Positions 12,301 through 27,300 of a stretch of 64,000 nucleotides of DNA are shown here, in pieces. The stretch is from Sapria himalayana (Eukaryota; Streptophyta; Magnoliopsida; Malpighiales; Rafflesiaceae). The first letter of the stretch is position 1; each line of letters opens with the position of its first letter. Made by a program: the position numbers and the translations under genes. The notes beneath the pieces are model-generated. The model saw only the letters and a program-made list of their open reading frames with translations. It was not told the DNA's origin and did not search any database. The stretch covers positions 310,001 through 374,000 of the forward strand of contig JAREIK010000343.1 in NCBI GenBank assembly GCA_029783825.1, in the 5' to 3' direction.

Positions 12301-15300
12301 ATACCTCCTCAGGCTAGTGTAAAGATGCAAAGCATAAAATTTTATGATTTAAAAATAAGTTTGAATCTCTTCGAGACATTCATGAAGATGTTCGCTAGTA
12401 GATTTAACGTCTAAATATAAATTATAACAATCTCAATTTGAATTTTCTCCATGAGAAAATTAAAAAGAATAACACACCTATATTTATTTTTCCCACTCAT
12501 TAAAATATTGACTTTGAGAGTATATATATATATATATATATATATATCTTATTGTGTAACTATTACAATACAAAGTTATGAAGAAAAACATAGATATTCA
12601 ATCTCCTCAAACAAGTGTTGCATTCAATAAATCTCGCACGTAACCATAATGATTGTCATAAACTCTGTCTCTGCAATGGACTTCAATAAAATTATCTGTA
12701 TTTTAATTTTCTAAGAAATCAAATTGCCTTAAAAAAAATGTACAAATGTCTGAAGTGAATCTCTATTTTGAGCATGTAGATACTCGACTCGAATCTGAAT
12801 AATCAACTAATTATAAATGTCCTTGAACGCTAAAAAAAATCATAAATCATAATATTTTTTCATATATCTCAACATATGAAGAATTACTAGAAAAGAAAAT
12901 CTAGAAAATAATAAGTTATATTAAAAACATAATGAGATTGTTAATTTTTTCTAGGATTCTCTAGAAATTATTTGAATCAACTATAGGAGTCATATCAAAT
13001 AAGAAATTAATATCCGAATCAATTTGAGTATCTACTAAAACACAACTCAAAAAATTAATATCTATGAAATTCTAAAAACTCATCGAAAAATAAATATGAA
13101 AACATCATACCTAGAGATATCAACCGGGCCGGCCCGGCCCGGCATGAGGCACAGCACGGTTCAGCCTTGCCTAGGCCGGCCCGGCACGGAATAATTCCGT
13201 GCCCGGGCCGGTTCCCGGGCTTGGCACTAGCCGTGCCGTGCCTGGCCCGGCACAACGGCACGGGTTTATCCAGTGCCGGATGTCCCGTGAGCCCGGCCCC
13301 ACGATGCCCGATAATTCAAAAAAAGACCGCGGGTCGGGTCTGATTCGACCCGACCCGCGGTCCCCCGTATCCCAAACCGCTCGAACAGGCAAGCCCAAGC
13401 GGGCCAGGCAAGGCACGGCAAGGCCCGCCGTGCCCGGCCCGGCACGGAAGCACGATCCTGCCCTAAAAAAACGGTCCGTTTGACACCTCTAATCATACCC
13501 AAAAACCTCTTTAATTATTTCAATCTCTCTAGAGCATCAACCTCATGTGAAAAAAAAAATCTCTACAAACTATATAATAAATCTACAAACTCTCGGTGAT
13601 CTTGCATGTTGTCCAAGATAAAAAAAAAAAAAAACTTAAGTCAACTCTACCCTGATGAATTGTTACATGTCAAGTTCATAGCCAAAAGCCATGAGTCTGC
13701 TTGTAGTGACTTCTCCTTTGTCTCACTGCTAGAATCCTCACTTGTCAAGTGGTCTGGCATTCCCTGACCAAAAAACCATGTGCTAACGCCTACAACCCAC
13801 TATAAGTAATTTTGAGTTCCGAGCATGCACAGGGAAATGACAAATTCTAACTTGCTCCATGAAAAATATAATCAAAAAAAAAAAATATCACATACTATAC
13901 TATAAACAAATATCATACTCTATATAATACCACTAGGGTATTCTACCAGAAATACCACAAAATGCACGAAGCACTAGGGTTTTATGCCTATTCTCTAGAT
14001 GAATTCGATAAATTCTATGAGAACTCATGAAAAAAATATGATAATTGACATATTTTCATCAATTGTCTGTAGTTATCTCCTCCTCCTCATTGAAAATAAC
14101 TCCCAATAATTATTTCTAGTACTACACACTCTCACATTGTATGTATATTGAAATGAGGCTATCACACCATTATCTCTCCTACGACTTTTACTCACTTGAC
14201 TACTAGCAAGTGCAAAGTAAGATGTCTTCACTTACATATACTATATTGTTAGACTATACAACTTTGATATGGTGACAAACTATATATATCCAGAAGAGTG
14301 TGGAGTAGACTTTTATAAAAAAAAAAGATATCATGACTTTTTAAAATGATTCTTAGATTGAAGATATAGTTTTGAAGAAAGAAATAGAATAGAAAGAGCA
14401 AACTTAGATTTTACATTATCTTTAGAACTTTTTATAATTGATATATTTTTTAACAATTGATAAGAATATTTTAGAGCAACACCTTGCACGACACAACATC
14501 ATCTAGAATCATGCCTGGACCTAACTCATGCCAGCCAATGACATAATTCACATGCATCGTGCCATCCGCTGTAAAATGACTCATTTTACAAAAGCAAAAT
14601 GAAAAGACAATGTCTATTGTTGTCCTGTCTGCCAAAAAAACTAATAAAAAGTTTTAATAGTTAAGCCATTGTATTTAATCCAATGGCCCTTTGCGTCAAA
14701 TTAAATAAATATTAAATTTCTACCCTTAAAAAAAATTAAAACATATTTTTTAAGTCAAAAAAAATTATAAATAAAATAATGTTGCATTTTATTTTTTATA
14801 GTTTATTTATAATCCCTTTTTCTTTTCTATCTATCTTTTTTTATATAAATTACTAAAAATATCATAATACTATGAGCCCATAATTTTTTTTATATTTATA
14901 TTTTTAATGTGGCAAAGCATTAGAACAATTTTAGTTATGGACTACAACTTCGAGACGTCACTCACAAGCATGAGGTAGAGGTAAAAAATTATATGTTTCC
15001 CACATAAAGTACAAATATACATCACGTTACATATAAATTATTTTAATTAATAGTTTTAGATAAAAAAAATTCATTAATAACAAATAAAAAATTAAAAAAA
15101 AATATTATTTACATTCTCTTATTTCTAGATCTTATCTCATGATCTAAACTCAAATGCCTAATAATACAAAAATAAGCAAACTTCAGTAATGTATATATAC
15201 TTGAATATAATTAAAAATAAAAATTCTAAAAGTATCAAAATAAGTTATCATAATGTATATATTATTAAAAAAATATAAACATTTAAGTGTACTTTTAGTT

Positions 15301-18300
15301 TTTAAGAGACATTGCAATCAATACATCAAAGGATATTGTTCATTAAATCTTACACAAACTCAACCAAGCTATGTGATCATTGAAATTAGGTCAATTTCAA
15401 GTTAAATGACACTCTTTATTTATCAGTATATTCAAAGAGAATGCGTAATGAAATTGATTTTTAGTATAGGTTTCCAATTGATTTTTTTCATAGAATCTTA
15501 AACTTGTTTATATTAAGAAAACTTACTTTCAATCAGCTTAATATAAAATTCATATATTGACTAGTAAGAACAATATATTAAAATATTTTAATTAAAAGAA
15601 TAATTTTTAATTAACAAATTTAAAAATATAATAGATAAGTGTCTTTGACGTTGGACATCTAACATAGTCGCAATAATACTACATATAAATGCATTATTGC
15701 CCATTATATCAATTCTAAATAAAAACGAAATAAAAAAAATTTATAATTTCACGAGATTATTCATTCTCATAATAACTTTGATATATATGAGTAACTATTG
15801 CGAATTTTTTTAAAAAATGATATTCTAAATAAAATTTTTAATATTATATTCAATAGTATTTCAAATAATAACATTATAATTAATATATTTGTTAAAATTA
15901 TTAAAGTCAGATCCTTAGATAATATTTTTCATGTTAGATACATATATCATTTAATTAACCTAATTATATAAATATAAATTAAAAAAATAATATTAAAAAA
16001 TATAAGAAATGATAAAATGTCTCAATACACCTAACAGAGAACAAAAACTTTATACTTTATATTTTTCAATAATACTAAAAAAATTTAAAATAAATATAAG
16101 AATTCAGACACTATTAAAATTATATTTATGTGTTGACTATCAAAATATAATATCTAATTATTTCAATAATATAAGTGCTAAAATTATTATTGTTGATATA
16201 GACTTATAGGTATCAAATGGGGCATGCCAAACTGACATGGACCATTTTTTCAGGCCCATACGAGATCACGTGTCATGCCAGAAACGACACAGTTCACTGA
16301 AGAGCAGGCCCAACAAGGCCCGAGGTCCAAAATCAGCCTCAGTTTGAGCTGATTCATGTTGGATCAGGCCTATCATAAGTTAAGATAAAATTAGGATTGG
16401 TGTTGCCTCACAGCCATCGCCCATCAAGCATCGTGTGTCGCTCATCGCGTCGTCGCCAATGTCATGCCTGCATGCCAGGCACCCACGTCATGCCTGGCAA
16501 GGCACAGCCTAGCATAAAACAAATTGCACCAAGGATCAGCTCAGCAAAGGCTCGTGCATGTGCAGGGCTTCAGGCCGGGCCAAGGCCACCCAGCCCATTT
16601 GACACATTTATATAGACTAACAAATAAAATTTTATTTTTAAAAAATTTGAAAATTTTTTATGATATAACAAATATATTTTGTGCACTCTTGTCACATCAT
16701 GTATTTCACTTGAGTAGATATGCAACATTATAATATGTTTACCAAATATAGAGGTCACTCTAATTTTAATATCAGAATTTTTGAGAATGAAAATATATGG
16801 TTTAAATATCATCCATTTAATCTTGGTATTGATAGAGTAACTGTATAAATACTAAGATTAAGAAATAATAAATTAGGAATATATTAAAATATATCTAATT
16901 ATATAAACCAAACAGAAAAACCAGATAATAGAAGCATGAACAATTAAATAATATATTTAAATATTATAGTATCATGTATAATAGTTTTAATGAATTTCCA
17001 AGTATGAACATGATAGCTTTTATATTCAGTGATAATGACTTTTACATTCAATTAGCTAGAGACAAACAACAAGATAGTATATCAAATAAAAATGAGGGCT
17101 AGGAAAAGGAAAGAGTTTCGATACTATTTTAAATCTATTAAAATTTAAAATAATATTTTAATTTGATAATTTGATAAAATTATCAAATTAATAAATAACA
17201 TTGATTATAAAATATTTTATTCTATTTATTAATAAAAAAAATATTTCAAATTATTTATTAATAAAAAAACAAATTTAAATTTTTAATTTGATAATGATAA
17301 AATTATTTTAGATTTATTAAAATTTAATATATTATACACTATTTATTAAAGTATTTCATACTATTTTATTTTATTTTTAATATATTATAAAATATGTATT
17401 AATTATATTTATAGTCAAAGTGTTTATATTGGGCTTCGTCCTAATATTATAGGTTTGAAGTTATCAAGCTCAATATTGCATATATTGGACTTTAATTATT
17501 AGGTTATTGGATCCTAATTATTGAAAGCACGTGAGGTCACTTTTTTAATAGTCATTCTTTTATTACTATTTTTTTATTAAGACTATATAAGCTACATTTT
17601 ATAATTTTTGTGATTAATTGGATATCATTTATTTTTATTGCAATTTCTGTGCTTGCTCTCTTTTTTCTATCGGGATCTTCTTCATCTTCTTCTAAAATCT
17701 TTATTGTAATCCTTATTGAAGCAAGGAACTCTATTTCTAATACAATATTTGATATCAGAACTAAATATTTATCTGAGATCGATGTATTTTGAATCGATTA
17801 TTCAAAAATTTCTCCAAAATAAATGATTCTAAAAATCTCGTTCTAACCTAAATAAAATTTTCACAAATCTCTTGGATCCAGTACAAGTCTGTTTAGATCT
17901 AAATGATTTGTGTTAATTAAACACTAAATTCTACAAGATCCTCAATTTTTTCTGCTAAAATTTCTCAAAATTTTATGAAGAAAATAACATCCAAAAATAT
18001 AAGTTCATAAAGCTCAGCATCTATTCCTATACCCTTATTTGATGATGAAAACTTTGATTATTGATATGTTAAAATAAAAACTCTATTTATATCTCAAGAT
18101 ATATGGATCTTATTGAATCTGGTTACACAGAATCATCAAACTTCTCTTCTCTAGAAGAAAATAAAATAATAAAAGAGAGAGTTAAGGAAATCAAATACTA
18201 AAGTATTTCTGAGTTGTACTCAAGCCAAAGAGGCTTGAGATATCCTTAAAGAAGAGTTCTAAGAAGATAAAAAATCCCGAGGAGCTCTTCTTCATTCATT

Positions 18301-21300
18301 GAGAAAAGATTTTAAGAATCTGAGGATGAACAACTTAGATTCTCTTACTGAGTTCTCCACTCAATTTCTCGATTTAGTAAATCAACTAAAAATACATAGA
18401 GAAACTATTAATAAAACCCGATTAGTAAACAAATTACTTATTTGTATGCCAGATAAATTCGATTCCATTGTGGCTATAATAAAAGAAACAAAAGATCTGT
18501 CTGACTTGACCATTCAACAAGTTCTAAGCTCATTAAAATTATATGAGAATAAACTACTCAAGAGGACATAATCATCTGTGAACAAAAATGAGAGACTCGA
18601 ACTCTAAAGGAAGAAAACCAAGTAACTGAAACTAAAAGAAATGAGTCATCCAAGTATGTTTCAAAAAATAGAAATATAAATAATTTTCATACCTTTTCTG
18701 TAACAACTAATATCCCTCAGAAGAGATCATTAATCTCTTGCAATATATGCAAGGGAACCAACTACACTGAGAAATAGTGTTAGTTTATAAAATAGAACAA
18801 ATACCTAAATTATAAAAAATTTGGACACCTTTCCAAGGACTATAGGTTGAAGCACACTCGGTGTGCTAGTTGTGCAAAGAAAACAACCTCTGCAAAACAT
18901 TTGTTCTATATAATTGAAACCAAAAAAACTCATTCTCCTAATGTATAATTTCTAGACAGTGATTGTTCAAATCACATGTTTGAAAATCAAAATATATTTG
19001 TGAATTTTAAGCATTAGTAAATTTACAAGTTAAATTAAGAAACGATGACCTTATTCAAGCAAAAATAAAGGGCTGAATCATATTCTCACACCCACAAGAA
19101 ATAAAATTATAAGAGATATCCTGTTAATTCCAGCATTGGACTAAAATTTCCTCAGCGTAGGACAGCTAATGGAGAGAGATTTTAGTTTGGTATTCAAAAA
19201 TAATACATGTCAAATATTTGATAGAGTCAGAGTACCCTCTATGAACAGTAAAGATGTCCAGTAGAATGAGTTTTTCCCGGACCTTCAATCAAACAATAGA
19301 CAAAGCATTAATCATTAATGTTGAACTATAGTCATCCTTATGGTATAGAAGATTTGAGCACATTAATTACACAAGTTTAAAAAATCTTTTTCAAATTCAA
19401 CTTGTGAGAGGTATACCCTCTAACCTAAATATTCTCACTTTAGTTTGTAAGGAATGTGTCTTAGGGAAGCAGTCCAAACATAGCATTCCCAAAGACTGTC
19501 CAGAAAGCATCTCAGCCTCTAGAAATGATTAATACAGATATTTGTGGACCTATGTCAGTCCAATCCTTGGCAAACAACAAATATTTCTTATTGTTTATTG
19601 ATAATTACACTCGACACATGTGGGTGTATTTCTTGTAACACAAGACTAAAACCCTTGACTATTTTAAGATATTTTTGTCCTTAATAAAGAAATAATCTAG
19701 CCAAAAATACTTATAATAGATAGAGATTATAAATTACTCTCACAAAAATTCAATAATTTATGTAAACAAAGAGAAATTCACAAACACCTAACCACTTTCT
19801 ACTCACCAAAATAAAATGACATTGTGGAGAGAAGAAATAAAATGTAATGAAAATGACTAGTACTCTTTAAATAAAAAACACATGCCAAAACACTATTGGG
19901 CAGAGGCTGTTAATATAGCATTATACCTGCTCAATAAATATACTGCTAGGGTATTGAATAATCTTGCTCCATTACAAGCTTGGAGAGAAAAAAACCTCAA
20001 TATAAAATATCTCAAAGTATTTGAGATTGTGTGTTACTCCACATACCAAAACATACTAAAACTAAGTTAGACTCCAAAAATCTAAAATATATTTTAGTTG
20101 GATACAGACTACAATCTAGGGATTACAGATTATATTCACCAAAAACAAAATATTTCTGGTAAGCAGAGATGTAATTGTTGATAAAAATATAAAATATGAA
20201 TAAAGTTTACAAAATACTAATGTGCAGGATACTAGCATACAAGGTTAAAATTTAGATGCATCAGTAAGTAATAATAAAGAAAACAATCCAAGGTATATTT
20301 CTTGTTCCCCTTCTGAGTCAAAGTTAGACATAGAAGAACTTCATGACACAGGTACATCAGTTAAATATAAGTTCTTAACTAAAATATACCAACGATACAA
20401 TTACTCCTCAATTGTATCACTCAACTATGAAGAGTAAAATATCAAATATGAGTTGATGCTATAAAGACAGGTATATCTGTCATTGAAAAAAACTACACTT
20501 GAAATTTAATAAATTTATCCAAAAATAAACACAAAATTAGTGTGAAGTGATTATTTAAGATTAAAACCCAATCAAATTCTAATCAACCTTTATACAATGC
20601 CCGATTAGTATCCAAGAGTTATTCCCAAAAGATTAGCACATACAATTTTAAAACATTTACTCTAGTGGCAAAGTTAGAAACTATGAGATTTTTAATAACC
20701 TTAGCTGAACAAAAATATTAAGTTCTATTCCATCTAGACATTAAATTAGTATTCTTGAATGATAAGCTCAATGAGGAGATTTATGTAAAACAACCTTATA
20801 TTTATAAAACAAGGAATTGAACACTATATTTATAGATTAAACAAAACTCTTTATGAATTAAAATAAACTCCTCGTGCTTGGTATCAACAAATAAACTCGT
20901 ATTGAATCAAAGATTCAAATGTAGTATGAGTGGGCGAACACTCTATATTAAAAATGCTAAAAATTTTAGAATATTAATTATGTCAATCTATGTAGATGAC
21001 ATAATTTTAACAAATAATAAAATAAAATTAATAAAAGTCTTTAGACAAAATATACAAAATAAGTATGAAATATCAGACCTAAGAAACTTATAATACTTCA
21101 TGAGACTTGAAATCTTTCCAATACTCAAGTGAGGTATCAGTATGCCAAACAAAGTACTTACAGTCTATACTGAAAAACTATGACATGAGTAACTATAAAT
21201 TGATTTCAACACCTTTGACTATAAACCAGAAATTAATTTCTATTCAAGGCAAAATAGTTAATAGTAAATCATACAGAAGTCTAATTGAAAGTTTACTATA

Positions 21301-24300
21301 TGTATCTGCCACATTACCTGACATAGTGTATATTATATATCTTTTGTCTCAATTTATGCATGCACCTAATTATATACACATTAGTGCTACTAAACGAGTT
21401 TTAAGGTATCTTAAAGGGATCTTAGACTTAGGTCTAAAGTACACTAAAACTACTCACACAAAAATATTTGGATATTATAATAGTGATTGGGGAGGATGTT
21501 CAGATAATTATCGAAGTATTTCTTGATATAACTTTACTCTAGGAACAGCAGCTGTCTCTTGATCATCTAAGAAATAATCTTCAGTTGCACTATATATTAC
21601 TGAAACTTAATATGTTTCTGTTTTTGTGACAACAGTACATGCTTTATGAATGAGAAACTATTAACTGATCTGGATGAACCTTTGAAAGACCCAACTAATA
21701 AATTATGTGATAATCAGTCTATTATATTCATAACTAGTGATGCTATAATGCATAGTAGACCAAAATACATGTGACTTAAATATTATTTTATTAAATTAGC
21801 AATTGAGTCTAAAAAAATAAAGTTAGTCTTCTACAAAACTGAAGAATAACTAGCAGATATCTTCACCAAGTCACTGTCTAAAGAAAAAGTAGTATACCTA
21901 TGATAAAAGCTTGGACTTGAATCGATTACATTAAATAGGAGAGAATATTGATATTAGGTCTCTTACTAATATTATGGGTTTGATGATATCGAGCTCAATA
22001 CTGTATATATTGGAGTTCAATTATCGAGTCATTAGATCCTAATTTATTGAAAGCGCGTGAGGTCACTTTTTTAATAAAGTCATTCTTTTATTATTGTTAT
22101 TTTATTGAGATTATATAAGCCATGTTTAAAGTTTTTGCGATTGATTGAATACCATTTATTTTTATTGTGGTTTCTGTTCTTGCTCTCTCTCTCTTCTATC
22201 GGGATCTACATCTTCTCAAATCTACTTCAATTTCTTCTCGGATATTGATTATCTTTTTCTAAAATCTCTACTATAATCCTTGTTGAAGCAAGGAACTCTG
22301 TTTCTAATACAACACAAATCACGTCTTAAATATATTTTTTAAAACTTTGATTTTTCATATTTTTATTTATGTTATTTTATTTTATATATTTTAAAATAGT
22401 AATTAATTATATATTGTGATGCTCAAAAAATATATATATTGACGTCTCTAGGCTTACGATTATCTCACGAACACAAAAACATATCAACTTACACTTTTAC
22501 CTTTAAAAATTTAGTTATTTATGATATCAAAATGAAATCGATACTATGAAACAAATGCATTTTTCTATTGTACTGACTTCTATTCATTTTAATTTACAAT
22601 ACAGTATAGTTTATCCTTAATATTTTAAATTTTAAAAGAAAATATTTTAAAGAGAAACTATCTAAAAAAGACAGTACCCATAACCTCATGGCTTGTTCCA
22701 CTAGCTGCAAAATTTTAATTACAAATAGTGTTAGTGGCCACTAGGCACTGGATGACTCTTAAGTCCTGACCTAATTGGCCAGTCTAGTGGTAGTGGCCAC
22801 TCACCACTGGACACGAACTGACTGGCTAATGGCACTGAGTAACTAGCCAGTAGCTAATGACACTGGCAGCGGAGTGGCTTGGGCACAAGTCACTGCCTAA
22901 CTGGTCAGTACTAGCAGAAGGCAAAGGCAAGGGCAAGAGTCCATTATAGAGGGGTCAAGTGAGCTGACATGGCATGATCCAAAATCATGTCTATACCTTA
23001 GTTATGCCAGCAGATGGAAAATTCATGTCATGATGGGCTGACTCCAAAAGTGTCTCGTGTCGAGATAAGTAGGTAGCATGAATGACATGATGGCATGATC
23101 CACGCAAGATGTAGTTTTTTTTTTAACCCTCCTCCCCTCATCCATTATGCTAAACAAAAGGATGAGAATCAGTACATTGACAATGACATATATTATCCTG
23201 TCGCTTTCATTGTCGTTAAAAGTTTAAAAAATTAAATTATTTTTCAACCATCATATTTCCTCCTAGTGGCTAATTAGCAGAAATCTAACAGTTATCAAAT
23301 TTCTACTCAATATATAACATATAATTTAAAAAATAAAAAAATATATAATTTTTTTAATGAACAAAAAAGTTGTATAATTTTAAAATTAAACTTTTTCATA
23401 TTCAATAAGTTTCGTTTCCTCTATTCTTATCTCTTCTCGTTGTCTATTTTACTCTCATTCTTCTCTGATTTCTGTTGTAGTACTAGTTTTAGAAAAAAGA
23501 GATGAACTACAACATATATAAAATTAAAATACACATTTATTATCTATTTGTTAAATTGTATTATAATTTATATAAATTTAAAATTATAATATTTTTTAAA
23601 ATTAGAATAATAAAGAATATAAAAAAATGTCAGATGATAATTTTAAAAATAAAAAATTTGAACTAGATATAAATAATAATGATAACTCATTCAAAATATC
23701 TAAGACATATACTAGCTTCACGCAAATGATCTTAACTTGTTTGCCTAGAAATCTAAAATTAATCAAACTTCAGTAGTCTCAATTCATTTTAATATAATTA
23801 AAAATAAAAATTTTAAAAATATCATAAAAGAATTTGCATAAAATATATATTATAAATATATATATACATATAACATAACTTGGAAGCACTGGTGACCTTA
23901 AGACATAGTGATCAAAGCATTAAAAAATATAATATATTAGGTTCTAGACAAACCAAACTGGGTGACATAGCCTTTAAAGTTAAATCAATTTTAACTTTAT
24001 TAACCTCCTTTAATAACCACAATGACTTTGAAATAAAAAACATGGCAATATTAATTACTATGATAGATTTTCAAATTAAAATTAGAGAATATCTTATGAT
24101 AGTCAATATTATACAAACATACTTTTAATATATTTATCATTGAATTCATAAATCAATTAGTAGAAATAATATAATAAATTAGAAAAATAATTAATAATTA
24201 AAATTTTATGAAATATATTAAAGTGATTTCATGATGTCCGACATCTAAATTATCTGAAAGAGAATATATTTGATTAAGATCCATTATAACACATTCATAA

Positions 24301-27300
24301 TTATTGTTGTTTAACATCAATTATAAAGTTTTCCACTATAATTTATGAAGATAATATTACTTTTATTGCACAAAGAGGATATATCAAAAGTAATAAGACT
24401 AAATATATTTCACTGAAATTTTTCTATGCTCATGAACTCCAAGAAAATAAATAAATTGATATTAAGAATGTTCAATCCATAAATAATCTTGCATATCTTG
24501 TTACCAAGATATTGACACCCTTAACTTTTGAGAAATTAATATATGACATTGGTATGTGACGAGTTTATAAGATGTAAAAGTAACTAGACCTAACAATGAT
24601 TATATAGCTCAAATTGAGGAGAAGATATTATGAACTATACATTGTACTCTTTTTTTCTTTTGTCTAGTTTTTGTCGCACTAAATTTTTTTGCCTTAAGGT
24701 TTTTAATAATACAGTATCATTCACTGCACATTCATGAATATGATAAATATTCAAGGGAGAGTATTATGAAATACATAAATTAATATTTATTATATTCAAT
24801 TTATATATTATGACACATTCATAACCTATATTCTACGTATAAATGCTCATCTCCCAATTCAATATATATATATATTCAATGCATTAATATTAATACTGTA
24901 TGCATCCTTGTTTTCTTATAAATAAAAACTTATTTTTAGTCATTATATAGAGGAATTAAATAATTATATTTTCTCTATTATATGTTTATCTATTATTTTT
25001 TATGATTATCTACTTTTTCTTCTTAATCTCACTCTATTCTCTCTATTATATTCTTGCAACACAATATTTTATAACATATGTGATATAGTTTCAATTTACA
25101 AAGATCAAACTTTAAAAATAAAATTTATTTACCAAATAAAATTTGAACCGATATATTTTTATGTAATATGTCATATTTATTACAAATAAAAAATATTTGA
25201 AATTTATTTATTAATTATAAAAAAAAAATACATGGTCATGTATTTATTTTAAAAATGATTTTAAAAACTAGTTATTTATAAAATAAATTCATATATTTAT
25301 AATATCATTTATTTATTTTGAATATAATAAAAATAAATAATTATTTATAGAAAAATAAACTCATATATTTTTATGGAAATATATTTAGTTTGAACATAAT
25401 TAAAAAATTAATTATTTATAAAATATTAAAGGCATGTATTTATATGCACTATATTATATTTTTTAAAATATTAAAGTTTCAAACAAAATTAATCTTGGCA
25501 TTAATATTTTAACAAAATATTATTTAGAAAAATAAATACAAGATTTTATTTTTATGAACTATATTATCATTTTCAACATAATTATAAAAACTAAATTTAT
25601 TCTTTATAAAAATGCCAAATTCATTTATTCATGTGAATATAATGATAGTTTAATATAAATATTTAAAAAAATAATTATATTCATGAAATAGAAGCTCGTC
25701 TATTTTATTCATAATTTTTTAGAAATTAAAATTCATGAAAATAATTATCATGAAAAATTTACACATTTTTTATTTTTAACAAATTTAATACATTATACAC
25801 ATTAATATGCTGTATACACACACACACACTTATACACACACACACACGTGTGTGTGTGTGTGTACTTATTTATTTATTTTTAATATAAATAATTTATAAT
25901 ATTTTATAAATTATGTACATTATATAATATTTTATTTTTATATAATTTTCAAAATCAAAAAAATATAAATATATTTACATATATATATATATACACAAAA
26001 TAGTTTCATGTGTGACTTAAAAATACATACCATATATAGGTATATATGTGTGTGATTATGTATGTAAAGTAGTATGTAAACATAAAGATATCGAATGGAT
26101 TGTATCATGTCATACTGGCATGAGCCATTTTTTTAAGTCATGACTGTGCTACCATACCGTATCATGCACGACACGATTAAATTCTCGTATCTTATCTGGC
26201 ACAGCACGATGGCACTGTCAACCAACCCAGAACAACATGGTGGGCATGGCCGAGTGGACGACAATAACAACCGACGAGTGGCCAACTTACAGGCCAGCTA
26301 ATTACAATCAACCATGTGTCGATTGTTTTTAAAAAACTAACCACCCGAATGATCACTCGATAAGCCAAGCACACAGATCATTACTAGCCCGACATCAGGC
26401 ATAGCTCTTGCCGGACTAGCACAACATGAACCATGCCATGGGGAGGCCTAGCCCAAAACGAGGCATGGTCCTGGACTGTTTCGTGTCGGGCCGTGCAAAT
26501 ACAATCAGGCAACCCAAGCACGGCACAATTACTATAGCAGGTCATACCCAACACACCATGGTGACTCGATTAGGCCACCAAAAAACATGTATTGGAAGGG
26601 CACGACTCGTTTGACACTATTATAAGAACATGAGCAAAGAGATTATTGATTAAGAGAGGTGAAGCAATTCAGTATGGCATGAAATAGAGAAGGGAGGATA
26701 CAGAGAAAGAAGAAAATAGAAAATGGGATGTCAAAGATGGGCAAATAAATGAAATTTTTAATTTCATGGAATAGGCAGAGGAAAAAAATTGATAAGATTA
26801 AGAAGGGATTAGATTATGAGAATTTAATTTGTTAGAGTAGAAAATTATAGGAAATTCTCATAAACAATGTTTGTTGGGAGATATGCGACAAGATTATGAA
26901 AAATTCCAATAAATATTATTTTTTTATTTTTAATTACGTGGAATGGAAAGATAATTTGATATTACTAATTTTGAGTGCACTTAAATTTAATTAATTTAGA
27001 ATTTGATGCCTATATTTTTTTATTATGAAAACTCGTGCTTTTTTTCAATTATTTTATGTTTGGTGCACCAAAATATAAATAACTTTAATTTTTCTAATAA
27101 AATTTAAATAAATAAAATTTAATTCAAAGTTTTTTAATTGGGTCTTTCAATCATCCATTACCAGTTTCACCCTAGATGACCTAGAACCAACCCGACACAA
27201 CCAAGCATAAAAAAACTAGTAGGCATGCTAATTAGGTTGTGTCTACTTGACCATTAATTAAGCCATGTCAACATAGAATGACATTAAACTATAGGTATCA

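Larger units (their letters stand above)
17421..22311 (+). mobile_element. Ty1/copia LTR retrotransposon I, degenerate, both LTRs present
   Basis: The order LTR, PBS, gag, protease, integrase, reverse transcriptase, RNase H, polypurine tract, LTR identifies a copia element on the plus strand, about 4.9 kb. Integrase preceding reverse transcriptase is the copia arrangement. Every domain is broken by stops or frameshifts, so it cannot move on its own. No clear 5-bp target duplication is left. The two LTRs differ by many substitutions and an indel, pointing to an old insertion. It sits in PhoD intron 1, antisense to that gene. Confidence 0.9.

Noticed and set aside
13055..13502. Four overlapping frames of 68-94 codons
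   Set aside because: Contained in MITE copy 4, whose boundaries are fixed by a perfect 8-bp duplication.
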